Source of the DNA: an uncultured Alistipes sp.
GTDB lineage: Bacteria > Bacteroidota > Bacteroidia > Bacteroidales > Rikenellaceae
Length of the DNA stretch: 30,956 bases
Direction: 5' to 3'
Assembly (NCBI GenBank): GCA_900544265.1
Contig: UQUQ01000024.1
Coordinates: 1 to 30,956, forward strand
The position numbers and the translations under genes were made by a program. Numbering within the stretch: the first letter of the stretch is position 1; every line of letters begins with the position of its first letter. The notes beneath the pieces were generated by a model. It saw only the letters and a list, made by a program, of their open reading frames with translations. It was not told where the DNA came from and did no database searches. Shown in pieces: positions 11,315 through 18,369 of the stretch.

Positions 11315-12625
11315 TTATTTCCGGGGCCGTGGCGCCTCCACGTGCCCGTAGAGGTCGTAGTCGGCTCCGCGGTCGATCCGGACCTCGTAGAAGTGGCCGC
11401 GGAGCAGGCGTCGTTCGGCTGCGGGGATCAGAATCTCCTGGTCTACCTCGGGCGAGTCGTACTGCGTGCGTCCGACGTAGAAGTCGCCCTGCCGCGAGTC
11501 GATGATGACGCGCTCGATACGGCCCACGCGGCGCAGGTTGTTCTCGAGCGAGATCGTGTGCTGCAACTCCATGATGCGCTCCACGCGCTGCTGCTTGACC
11601 TCGTCGGGGACGTCGTCGTGCAGTTCGCGCGCCGAGAAGGTCCCCTCCTCCTCGGAGTAGGCGAAGACCCCGAGGCGCTCGAAGCGCACGTCGCGCACGA
11701 ACTCCATGAGTTCCGCGAAGTCGGCCTCCGTCTCGCCGGGATAGCCCACCAGCAGCGTCGTGCGCAGCGCCAGGTCGGGAATCGCCGCGCGCAGCCGTGC
11801 GATGAGCGCCAGCGCCTCGGCCTTCGTGTGGCGGCGGTGCATGGCCGTCAGCTGCGCGTCGGAGATGTGCTGGAAGGGGATGTCGAGGTATTTGCAGATC
11901 TTGGGCTCGGAGGCCATCACCTCGATCACGTCGTCGGGGAAGGCCGCAGGGTAGGCGTAGTGGAGGCGGATCCACTCGATACCGTCGATGCGGCACAGGC
12001 GGCGCAGCAGCTCGGCCAGCCGCCGCTCGCCGTAGAGGTCGATGCCGTAGTAGGTCGTGTCCTGCGCGATGACGATCAGCTCGCGGACCCCTGCGGCGGC
12101 CAGTTTGCGGGCCTCCTCCTCGAGCGTCTCCATCGGCACGGAGACGTGGCGTCCGCGGATGAGCGGGATGGCGCAGTAGCCGCACATCCAGTTGCAGCCC
12201 TCCGAAATCTTCAAATAGGCGTAGTGGCGCGGCGTCGAGAGCAGCCGTTCGGTCTCCAGTGCCGGGTCCTGGGATGCGCCGAGTGCCCGGATGATGCCGT
12301 CCCACGTGCGGGCGCCGAAGTAGTCGTTCACCTCGGGGATCTCGTGGCGCAGTTCGTCGGCATAGCGCTCCGAGAGGCAGCCGATGACGAACAGGCGGTC
12401 GATCTTTCCGGCCTGCTTGGCGGCCGCGGCACGCAGGATCATCTCGATGGACTCCTGCTTGGCGTCGCCGATGAAGCCGCAGGTGTTGATGACGACGGTG
12501 CGGGCGTCGGTGCGATCGCTGTCCCAGACCACGCTGTAGCCCGCCGCGGCGAGCCGCGCCATGAGGTGCTCGCTGTCGACCGTGTTTTTCGAGCAGCCGA
12601 GCGTGATGACGTTGATTTTTTTCAT
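11315..12625 (-). CDS. rimO: Ribosomal protein S12 methylthiotransferase RimO
   Basis: A radical-SAM enzyme that adds a methylthio group to a conserved aspartate of ribosomal protein S12. The 436 residues are a normal length. The N-terminal methylthiotransferase domain has its three cluster cysteines: C11 in LGCSKN, C49 in NTCGF and C83 in IGCLSERY. The radical-SAM motif is EGCNWMCGYCAIP, with C144, C148 and C151. A C-terminal TRAM domain follows (from about 370), ending near YDLYGHVE. The SKNTVDSE segment distinguishes RimO from MiaB. It follows ftsY after 102 bases with no evident promoter, so it is probably co-transcribed with it. Confidence 0.96.
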   Translation of the reverse strand: MKKINVITLGCSKNTVDSEHLMARLAAAGYSVVWDSDRTDARTVVINTCGFIGDAKQESIEMILRAAAAKQAGKIDRLFVIGCLSERYADELRHEIPEVNDYFGARTWDGIIRALGASQDPALETERLLSTPRHYAYLKISEGCNWMCGYCAIPLIRGRHVSVPMETLEEEARKLAAAGVRELIVIAQDTTYYGIDLYGERRLAELLRRLCRIDGIEWIRLHYAYPAAFPDDVIEVMASEPKICKYLDIPFQHISDAQLTAMHRRHTKAEALALIARLRAAIPDLALRTTLLVGYPGETEADFAELMEFVRDVRFERLGVFAYSEEEGTFSARELHDDVPDEVKQQRVERIMELQHTISLENNLRRVGRIERVIIDSRQGDFYVGRTQYDSPEVDQEILIPAAERRLLRGHFYEVRIDRGADYDLYGHVEAPRPRK

Positions 12626-12727
12626 GTCGTTCGTTTCGCGGATTCCGCCCCGCCTCCGGGACCGGCCCTCGCCGGGGCGCGGCCGGGATGCGGGGGTGTT
12701 GCTGCGGCCCTTGCCGCTTGACGTTTC

Positions 12728-13732
12728 CTACTTCCCGGCGTCGCCGAACAGCGCGTCGACAAACTCCCGGCGGTCGAAGATGCGCAGCTGGTCGATGCCC
12801 TCGCCGATGCCGATGTAGCGCACCGGAATGCGGAACTGGTCGCTGATGCCGATCACCACGCCGCCCTTGGCCGTGCCGTCGAGCTTTGTGATGGCCAGCG
12901 AGGTGACCTGCGTGGCCTGCGTGAACTGCCGGGCCTGCTCGAAGGCGTTCTGTCCCGTCGAGCCGTCGAGCACGAGCATCACCTCGTGCGGCGCATCGGG
13001 AATGACCTTCGACATGACGTTGCGGATCTTCGTCAGCTCGTTCATCAGGTTGATCTTGTTGTGCAGGCGGCCCGCCGTGTCGATCAGCACGACGTCGGCG
13101 CCGTTGGCCTTGGCCGAGGTGAGCGTGTCGAAGGCCACCGATGCGGGGTCGGAGCCCATCTCCTGGCGGATCATCGTCGCTCCGGCGCGGTCGGCCCACA
13201 CCTTGAGCTGGTCGATGGCCGCGGCGCGGAACGTGTCGGCCGCACCGATCCACACCTTGCGCCCGGCCTTCGTGAGCTGGGCCGCGAGCTTGCCGATGGT
13301 CGTGGTCTTGCCGGCGCCGTTGACCCCCACGACCATCACGACGTAGGGCTCGTCCGGCCGGGCATCCAGCCCGAAGTTGCCCTCCGTGGCGTGGGCCTCT
13401 TCCAGCAGGGCGGCGACCTCCTCGCGCAGGATGCGCTGCAGCTCCGAGGCGTTCATGTACTTGTCGCGGGCCACGCGCTCCTCGATGCGGCGGATGATCT
13501 TCACGGTCGTCTCGACGCCGACGTCCGAGGTGATGAGCACCTCCTCCAGGTCGTCGAGCACGTCGGCGTCGACCGTCGAGCGGCCCGCCACGGCGCGTGC
13601 GAGTTTCGAGAAGAGGCCCGTCTTGGTCTTTTCCAGCCCGGCGTCGAGCTGCCGCCGCTCCTCGCGCGCCTCCTCCTGCGGGGCCGGCGCGGTGTTATCC
13701 TGTCTCTTTTTGAAAATGTCGAAGAATCCCAT
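12728..13732 (-). CDS. ftsY: Signal recognition particle receptor FtsY
   Basis: The GTPase receptor that docks the SRP-ribosome complex at the inner membrane. At 334 residues it has the short acidic A region typical of Bacteroidota and no membrane segment. The N domain spans about 30-115. The G domain has GVNGAGKTTTIGKLA (136-150), the ADTFRAAA motif (about 165-172), DTAGR and TKLDGTAKGG. It starts MGFFDIFKKR, as usual for this phylum. It has its own -7 box 19 bases before the start codon. This fits its separation from the rpmB-rpmG-DUF4295 genes, which in related genomes often lead directly into ftsY (from memory). Confidence 0.97.
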   Translation of the reverse strand: MGFFDIFKKRQDNTAPAPQEEAREERRQLDAGLEKTKTGLFSKLARAVAGRSTVDADVLDDLEEVLITSDVGVETTVKIIRRIEERVARDKYMNASELQRILREEVAALLEEAHATEGNFGLDARPDEPYVVMVVGVNGAGKTTTIGKLAAQLTKAGRKVWIGAADTFRAAAIDQLKVWADRAGATMIRQEMGSDPASVAFDTLTSAKANGADVVLIDTAGRLHNKINLMNELTKIRNVMSKVIPDAPHEVMLVLDGSTGQNAFEQARQFTQATQVTSLAITKLDGTAKGGVVIGISDQFRIPVRYIGIGEGIDQLRIFDRREFVDALFGDAGK

Positions 13733-13750
13733 AGCAATACATTATCCGCA

Positions 13751-13758
13751 CAAAGATA
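13751..13758 (-). promoter_or_regulatory. Promoter -7 box for ftsY-rimO
   Basis: The minus strand reads TATCTTTG, an exact consensus, about 19 bases before the ftsY ATG. It predicts a leader of only about 12 bases. The plus-strand promoter of the neighbouring secreted-protein gene begins 25 bases away, so the two are divergent. Confidence 0.7.
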
Positions 13759-13782
13759 ACAAGAAAGTTTGGAAAAAAACGT

Positions 13783-13814
13783 TACCTTTGCGATATACCT
13801 ATTATATACCTTTG
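13783..13814 (+). promoter_or_regulatory. Tandem -7 boxes before the secreted-protein gene
   Basis: TACCTTTG occurs twice, at 13783-13790 and 13807-13814, 24 bases apart. The second ends only five bases before the ATG, which would give a leaderless or nearly leaderless mRNA. The first gives a leader of about 23 bases and is the likelier working box. Alternatively the TTTG of the first may serve as the -33 element of the second, with a short 16-base spacing. Confidence 0.55.
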
Positions 13815-13819
13815 TGAAG

Positions 13820-14764
13820 ATGAAGAAAAGCACGCTGCTGCTGTTTTGGGCGCTGTGCTGCGGCATTTCGGCCGCCGTGGCGCAGGATCTGATCGTCAAG
13901 ACCGACTCTACGCGCATCGAAGCCCGCGTGACGGAGGTCTCGCCCGAGACGGTGCGTTACAAACGCTTCTCGAATCCCGACGGCCCGACCTATGTCCTGC
14001 CCGTCGCCGGGATCGACTATATCCGCTATGCCAACGGCGAGACGGACCGCTTCCGGCAGCCGGCTGCTCCGGCTCCTGCTCCGGATGCTCCCGTTGCAGG
14101 TGCGCCCGCTGCTCCGGCTCCTGCTCCGGATGCCCCCGTTGCGGTCCCGACTCCGGCATCCGCGACTTCCTCCGACCCGGCGGCACCGGCAGCGCTCCCC
14201 GTGCAGTATGAACTCAAGCGCTATGCCGTGGGGGACTATTACGATTTCAACGGCGTGAAGGGGGTTGTCTGCAAGGTGACGGAAGACGGCCTGCACGGGA
14301 TGGTGGTTTCGCTCGACGAGGTGATGATCCCCTGGAGCGTGTTCCGCAAGCCCGACCTGCGCACGGTGGGGGCTGTCGACCGGACGGACGGACGGGTCAA
14401 CATGCAGACCGTGGCCCGCTACATCGCCGAGAACGGATTGTCGTGGGACGATTTCCCGGCCTTCAAGTGGTGCCGCGAGCAGGGCGAGGGGTGGTATCTC
14501 CCGGCCATCGACGAGGTGCTGGCCATCGGCAACAACTTCAACGGCGGGACGCGCATGCATTACGACCGGCAGGCCCGCAACCGCTTCAACGATGCGCTCA
14601 AGGAGCATGGCGGCAAGCGGATGGACCGGCTGGTCTACTACTTCTCCTCGACCGAGCAGGACGAAAAGAGCGTCCACACCTCCCACATGGACATGAAGCC
14701 CCCCTACATCGTCGGGATTCCCAAGTACAACAAGTTCCTCGTGCGGGCCGTGCATCTGTTCTGA
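13820..14764 (+). CDS. Secreted protein with DUF1566/Lcl-like C-terminal domain
   Basis: 314 residues. A clear signal peptide (MKKSTLLLFWALCCGISAAVA, cut before QDL) indicates export to the periplasm or surface. Residues about 22-75 form a small beta module common in Bacteroidota secreted proteins, with VRYKRFSNPDGPTYVLP and IDYIRYANGE. Residues about 76-130 are a Pro/Ala linker built from a 45-bp direct repeat. The C-terminal domain (about 140-314) has GWYLPAIDEVLAI and YYFSSTEQDE, and ends KFLVRAVHLF. This pattern recalls the DUF1566/Lcl C-terminal domain, a C-type-lectin-like fold; function is unknown. It interrupts the ribosomal cluster/ftsY block on the opposite strand. Its codon use looks like that of its neighbours, so no sign of recent transfer is seen. 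Confidence 0.85.
   Translation: MKKSTLLLFWALCCGISAAVAQDLIVKTDSTRIEARVTEVSPETVRYKRFSNPDGPTYVLPVAGIDYIRYANGETDRFRQPAAPAPAPDAPVAGAPAAPAPAPDAPVAVPTPASATSSDPAAPAALPVQYELKRYAVGDYYDFNGVKGVVCKVTEDGLHGMVVSLDEVMIPWSVFRKPDLRTVGAVDRTDGRVNMQTVARYIAENGLSWDDFPAFKWCREQGEGWYLPAIDEVLAIGNNFNGGTRMHYDRQARNRFNDALKEHGGKRMDRLVYYFSSTEQDEKSVHTSHMDMKPPYIVGIPKYNKFLVRAVHLF
14063..14142 (+). repeat. In-frame 35-bp direct repeat encoding a Pro/Ala linker
   Basis: Two 35-bp copies (14063-14097 and 14108-14142) differ at one base and lie 45 bp apart, keeping frame. They encode repeated APAPAPDAPVA segments in the linker of the secreted protein. The number of units may vary between strains. Confidence 0.88.
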
Positions 14765-14812
14765 CCGCCGAGCGCCTGTCCTGACCTCCGAGCATCTGTT
14801 CTGACCGCCGCG
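14753..14812 (+). repeat. 20-bp x3 tandem repeat across a stop codon
   Basis: Three 20-bp units, at 14753-14772, 14773-14792 and 14793-14812. Units 1 and 3 share CATCTGTTCTGACCGCCG; unit 2 differs at four positions. Unit 1 contains the last codons and the TGA stop of the secreted-protein gene, so the repeat is a duplication of the gene's own 3' end. Confidence 0.9.
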
Positions 14813-14830
14813 GGTCGGAGCCGAAAACAC

Positions 14831-14860
14831 ACAAAGGGCGTCCCGAAAGACGCCCTTTGT
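14831..14860. terminator. Bidirectional terminator between convergent genes
   Basis: A perfect 12-bp stem, ACAAAGGGCGTC / GACGCCCTTTGT, with a CCGAAA loop. It serves the secreted-protein gene (plus) and the rpmB-rpmG-DUF4295 unit (minus). A second perfect hairpin, ATTTAAGA-TCGC-TCTTAAAT, abuts it at 14861-14880. Confidence 0.8.
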
Positions 14861-14881
14861 ATTTAAGATCGCTCTTAAATA

Positions 14882-15037
14882 CTACTTCTTCTCGAAGAAA
14901 TCCTTTACCTGGTCGTTGGCGATGACGCCCTCCTTGAACATGTAGGCTCCGGTCTTCTCCGACTTGACCATCTTGATGCACTTGGTAAACTGCTTGCCCG
15001 TGCCGGTCTTCAGCGTTGCGACTACTTTCTTTGCCAT
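14882..15037 (-). CDS. DUF4295 small protein
   Basis: A 51-residue basic protein starting MAKKVVATLKTGTGKQFTK and ending VKDFFEKK. It is the DUF4295 protein found throughout Bacteroidota directly after rpmG. Its composition (Lys-rich, small, MAKK start) and operon position suggest a ribosome-associated protein; this is inference from context. It begins 12 bases after rpmG and is followed two bases later by a terminator hairpin. Confidence 0.93.
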   Translation of the reverse strand: MAKKVVATLKTGTGKQFTKCIKMVKSEKTGAYMFKEGVIANDQVKDFFEKK

Positions 15038-15049
15038 AAAGCTTCCTTA

Positions 15050-15232
15050 CTATTTGATTTCACGGTGAACGGTAACCCGCTTCAGGAACGGATTGTACTT
15101 CTTGCGCTCCAGACGCTCGGGGGTGTTCTTCTTGTTTTTGGTGGTGATGTAGCGGGACATTCCGGGAACGCCGCTCTCCTTCTGTTCGGTGCACTCGAGG
15201 ATGACCTGAACTCTGTTTCCTTTCTTTGCCAT
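15050..15232 (-). CDS. rpmG: 50S ribosomal protein L33
   Basis: A 60-residue large-subunit protein, [18 protein letters not shown], with the family core [23 protein letters not shown] followed by the basic tail. Only one cysteine is present (in LECTEQ), so the zinc-binding CxxC pairs of some L33 proteins are absent. It lies between rpmB (13 bases upstream) and DUF4295 in a three-gene unit. Confidence 0.97.
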   Translation of the reverse strand: MAKKGNRVQVILECTEQKESGVPGMSRYITTKNKKNTPERLERKKYNPFLKRVTVHREIK

Positions 15233-15245
15233 TTGTTACGAGTTT

Positions 15246-15479
15246 TTAGTGTACGGCCTTTGCTGCGACAGCCTCGCGCAGTGCAACTGCAAGACCCTTC
15301 TTGTTGATGGTTTTCATGCCGGCGGCCGACACCTTCAGGGTGATCCAGCGGCCCTCCTGCTCCGACCAGAAGCGCTTGGTTTTCAGATTGGGGCTGAACT
15401 TGCGCTTGGTCTTGTGGTGCGAGTGCGAGACATTGTTGCCCACGATCGCCACCTTGCCTGTGATTTCGCAAACTTTCAT
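15246..15479 (-). CDS. rpmB: 50S ribosomal protein L28
   Basis: 77 residues, starting MKVCEITGKVAIVGNNVSHS, with the conserved HKTKRKFSPNLKTKRFWSE segment. An upstream in-frame ATG would extend it by 14 residues, but that extension reaches the -7 box. The ATG at 15479 matches the family start. It is the first gene of the rpmB-rpmG-DUF4295 transcript. The leader contains CCCTT-GA-AAGGG (15503-15514), a small palindrome at the expected 5' end of the mRNA. Confidence 0.97.
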   Translation of the reverse strand: MKVCEITGKVAIVGNNVSHSHHKTKRKFSPNLKTKRFWSEQEGRWITLKVSAAGMKTINKKGLAVALREAVAAKAVH

Positions 15480-15518
15480 GTTCGATAAAAATTTAATTAA
15501 ATCCCTTGAAAGGGAGTG

Positions 15519-15550
15519 CAAATATACAATCTTTTCGGCAAATCGCCAAA
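15519..15550 (-). promoter_or_regulatory. Promoter of rpmB-rpmG-DUF4295
   Basis: On the minus strand, TTTG (plus 15547-15550) is followed after 20 bases by TATATTTG (plus 15519-15526). This is a full -33/-7 match. The predicted start is near 15512, giving a leader of about 33 bases. Confidence 0.82.
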
Positions 15551-15614
15551 ATATCGACCGATTAATGACTTTTCGGGGCGCCGGGCGGTGAAAATCCGCC
15601 GCCGCACGCCGGAA

Positions 15615-16868
15615 TTACTCCGCAGCCTTCTCCTCTTCGAGGCAGTCGCGCAGCAGTCCGATGGCGAAGGCCGAGGCGCGGTCGATGATCTGCCCGCGGT
15701 CGGTGCCGCACTGCTTGAGGATGGCCTGCGTGCCGCGGGGGGTCGCCACGGCGATCCACACCGTGCCGACGGGCTTCTCGGCCGAACCGCCCGTGGGGCC
15801 TGCGATGCCGGTCGTTGCCACGGCGTAGTCGGCGCCCGAGATGCGGCGTGCCCCTTCGGCCATGTGGCGGGCCACCTGCTCGCTCACGGCGCCCCAGCGG
15901 GCGATCTCCTCGGCCGGAACACCCAGGACGCGGCTCTTGGCCTCGTTGCTGTAGGCCACCACGCCGCAGAGGAAGTAGGCCGATGCGCCGGGCATGGCCG
16001 TGAAGCGTGCGGCGATCGCCCCGCCCGTGCAGCTCTCGGCCGTGGCGAGGGTCTCGCCGCGCTGCGTGAGGATGCCGTGCACGAGCTCCTGCATCGAGGC
16101 GCGCTCGAAGCCGATGACGTGGTAGGGGATCAGGCGGCGCAGCGCCTCGAACTGGCGGTCGATCTCGCGGGCAACGCTCTCGCCCTCGACCTCGTAGGCC
16201 GACAGGCGCAGCCGCACGACACCCGGGCTGGGCAGGTAGGCCAGCTTCAGGTAGGGCGGCAGGGCATTCTCCCAGGGGGCGATCTTCTCGGCAAGCATCG
16301 ACTCGGCCAGTCCGGCGGTGATCATCGTGCGGTGGACGATCTGCCGCAGGGCGAAGCGGGCCTTCAGGCGCGGCATCACCTCGTCCTGCATCAGGTGCTC
16401 CATCTCGAAGGGAACGCCCGGCAGCGAGACGACCACGCGGCCGTCGCGCTCGAACCACATGCCCGGAGCCGTGCCGTGGGCGTTGAAGAGCACCGTGCAG
16501 CAGGCCGGAACGAGCGACTGCGAGCGGTTGAGCTCGTTGTATTCGATGCCGCGCGCCGTGAGCATGCGTTCGACGTGCTCGGCCACGCGGGCGTCGGGCA
16601 CCAGCTCGCTGTGGAACATCTCGGCGAGCGTCTTCTTGGTGATGTCGTCCTTCGTGGGGCCGAGGCCTCCGGTGAGGATCACGACGTTCGATCCGGTGAG
16701 CGCCCGCTCGACGCTCTCGATGATCTGCGTGCGGTCGTCGCCGATCGAGAGCTTCTCGCGGACGACGATGCCCGCGGCGTTGAGGTGCTTGGCAATGGAT
16801 ACGGAGTTGGTATCCACGATCTGGCCGATGAGAATCTCATCGCCGATGGTGATAATGGTGGCTTTCAT
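15615..16868 (-). CDS. cinA: CinA family protein (COG1058 domain plus PncC-type amidase)
   Basis: 417 residues in two domains. Residues 1-170 are the MoCF-like N-terminal domain: MKATIITIGDEILIGQIVDTNS, then VILTGGLGPTKDD, which in homologues hydrolyses ADP-ribose. Residues about 255-417 are the PncC-type domain with ATAESCTGG and ATTGIAGPTGG, which in homologues deamidates nicotinamide mononucleotide. Both point to NAD by-product recycling rather than competence; which activities this protein has was not tested. The open frame continues upstream into pyrD's tail in another frame, but the family start is the ATG at 16868. It follows pyrD by 22 bases, so it is co-transcribed. Confidence 0.95.
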   Translation of the reverse strand: MKATIITIGDEILIGQIVDTNSVSIAKHLNAAGIVVREKLSIGDDRTQIIESVERALTGSNVVILTGGLGPTKDDITKKTLAEMFHSELVPDARVAEHVERMLTARGIEYNELNRSQSLVPACCTVLFNAHGTAPGMWFERDGRVVVSLPGVPFEMEHLMQDEVMPRLKARFALRQIVHRTMITAGLAESMLAEKIAPWENALPPYLKLAYLPSPGVVRLRLSAYEVEGESVAREIDRQFEALRRLIPYHVIGFERASMQELVHGILTQRGETLATAESCTGGAIAARFTAMPGASAYFLCGVVAYSNEAKSRVLGVPAEEIARWGAVSEQVARHMAEGARRISGADYAVATTGIAGPTGGSAEKPVGTVWIAVATPRGTQAILKQCGTDRGQIIDRASAFAIGLLRDCLEEEKAAE

Positions 16869-16890
16869 GGTTTGAAAGAGCTTGTTCTGT

Positions 16891-18129
16891 TCACGCCTGC
16901 GGAGCCTCGTGCCCGGCGCCGGATTCCGGGGCGGCAGCTTCAGCGGAGGATTCCGGAGCGGCAGCTTCAGCGGAGGATTCCGGGACGGTCTCTTCGGCAG
17001 CAGCTTCTGCTGCGGCTTTTTCTGCTGCGGCCTTCTCTGCGGCGGCCTTCTCTGCTGTGGCTTTCTCCGCTGCGGCCTTCTCTGCGGCAGCCTTCTCCGC
17101 ATCGGCAATCAGTGCCCGGCAGATCTCTCCGACCAGGGCGGGCCCTTCGTAGACATAGCCCGTGTAGAGCTGCACGAGGTCGGCTCCGGCGTCGAGCATC
17201 GCCCGCACGTCGTCGGCCGACATGAGCCCTCCCACGCCGATGATGGGGAAGTTACCCCCCGAGCGGGTGTGGATGCGGCGCACGATCTCCACGGTGCGGG
17301 CCGTGAGCGGAGCCCCGCCGATGCGGCCGTTGCCGATCTTGTCGAGCGACTCGCGGCTGGTCTGCAGCCCGTCGCGGAGCAGCGATCCGTTCGTGGCGAC
17401 GATGCCGTCGAGCGGCGTTGTCAGCAGGATGTCGCTGATGCGGTCGATCGCCTCGTCCGACATGTCGGGCGAGACCTTGAGCATGATGGGCCGGTACTGG
17501 TTCTGTCCGCGGCGGAAGTCGAAGAGCGGATCGAGGATCCGCAGGATGCTTTCGCGCGAGTGGCTGGCGCCGTCGCGGCAGGCGTTGTCGCAGCAGATGT
17601 TCACGGTGAAGTAGTCGGCATACTGGTAGAGGCTGCGGAAGAGCTTCAGGTAGTCCGCCGGGGCGTTCTCGGGCGGCGTTGAGGTGTTGCGGCCGATGTT
17701 GCAGCCGACGATGACCCCTTCGTGGGGGCGGCGCAGGTGCTGGATCATGCGCTCCAGTCCGCGGTTGGCCAGCCCCGTGCGCTGGATGATGGCGCGGTCT
17801 TTGGGCAGGCGGAAGATGCGCGGGCGCGGGTTGCCCGGTTGCGGGCGCGGCGTGACCGTGCCCACCTCGACGAATCCGAAGCCGAGGGCCGCGAACTCGC
17901 GGAACGCCTCGCCGTTGCGGTCGAAGCCGGCGGCCAGCCCGACGGGGTTGCGGAACCGGATGCCGAAGACCTCGCGTTCGAGGGCGGGGTGCTCCACGCC
18001 GTAGCACTTGTGGAGCAGCCAGCGTCCTCCCGGGATCATGCCGATGATGCGCAGCAGCAGGATAACAACCCGGTGTGCCCGCTCGATCGAGAGCGAGAAG
18101 AGGATGGGTTTTATGACTCGTTGGTACAT
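16891..18129 (-). CDS. pyrD: Dihydroorotate dehydrogenase, class 2 type, with repetitive C-terminal tail
   Basis: Oxidises dihydroorotate to orotate in pyrimidine synthesis, passing electrons to quinone. 412 residues. The N-terminal helical segment (1-45) is the membrane-associating part of class 2 enzymes. NPVGLAAGFDRNGE (61-74) and GTVTPRPQPGNPRPRIFRL (90-108) are class 2 hallmarks. The active-site motif reads NICCDN (177-182): a Cys replaces the usual class 2 Ser, and Asp replaces the usual Pro. After about residue 343 a 70-residue low-complexity tail follows (AEKAA repeats, then ESSAEAAAP repeats), absent from normal PyrD. The start at 18129 is supported by GGAGG five bases upstream and by a -7 box at 18151; the longer frame from 18153 overlaps that box. 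Confidence 0.92.
   Translation of the reverse strand: MYQRVIKPILFSLSIERAHRVVILLLRIIGMIPGGRWLLHKCYGVEHPALEREVFGIRFRNPVGLAAGFDRNGEAFREFAALGFGFVEVGTVTPRPQPGNPRPRIFRLPKDRAIIQRTGLANRGLERMIQHLRRPHEGVIVGCNIGRNTSTPPENAPADYLKLFRSLYQYADYFTVNICCDNACRDGASHSRESILRILDPLFDFRRGQNQYRPIMLKVSPDMSDEAIDRISDILLTTPLDGIVATNGSLLRDGLQTSRESLDKIGNGRIGGAPLTARTVEIVRRIHTRSGGNFPIIGVGGLMSADDVRAMLDAGADLVQLYTGYVYEGPALVGEICRALIADAEKAAAEKAAAEKATAEKAAAEKAAAEKAAAEAAAEETVPESSAEAAAPESSAEAAAPESGAGHEAPQA
16926..17105 (-). repeat. Coding tandem repeats in the pyrD tail
   Basis: Two stacked in-frame arrays. About seven 15-bp units (plus strand reads GCTGCGGCCTTCTCT or close) encode AEKAA. Next to them are about two and a half 27-bp units containing GGATTCCGG and GCAGCTTCAGCGGA, encoding ESSAEAAAP. 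Length variation here would alter only the tail. Confidence 0.88.
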
Positions 18130-18134
18130 GCGAA

Positions 18135-18139
18135 CCTCC
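18135..18139 (-). promoter_or_regulatory. Shine-Dalgarno site of pyrD
   Basis: The minus strand reads GGAGG five bases before the ATG. Such sites are unusual in this phylum and in this window. It decides the pyrD start in favour of 18129. Confidence 0.6.
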
Positions 18140-18150
18140 GTAAATTGGCG

Positions 18151-18158
18151 CAAAGGTA
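18151..18158 (-). promoter_or_regulatory. Promoter -7 box for pyrD-cinA
   Basis: The minus strand reads TACCTTTG, preceded by a T-rich stretch, 22 bases before the chosen start. No -33 TTTG at the usual spacing. Confidence 0.7.
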
Positions 18159-18369
18159 CAAAAAAAAGATGATTGTGTGCACTTTCCGCCCTTTTTGCAA
18201 CGTCGGAACGACGAGATGGCGACGCTGCGACGGTGCTGGGACCTCCGTCGGAGCCTTCGACCGGGCCGCCTGACGGCCGTTGCGGGGCGTCAGACGGGCC
18301 TGTTGCCGGGGATGTGCGTCGTCGGCCGTGCGCGGCGGGTGGGTCCGGCCGCCCTTCACCCGTTCTTAT

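Noticed and set aside
15584..15600. Hairpin GGCGG/CCGCC after cinA as a terminator
   Set aside because: Only five base pairs and no T-tract on the minus strand.
18111..18359. Small minus-strand ORF before pyrD
   Set aside because: It covers the pyrD promoter and its Shine-Dalgarno site and has no family-like sequence.
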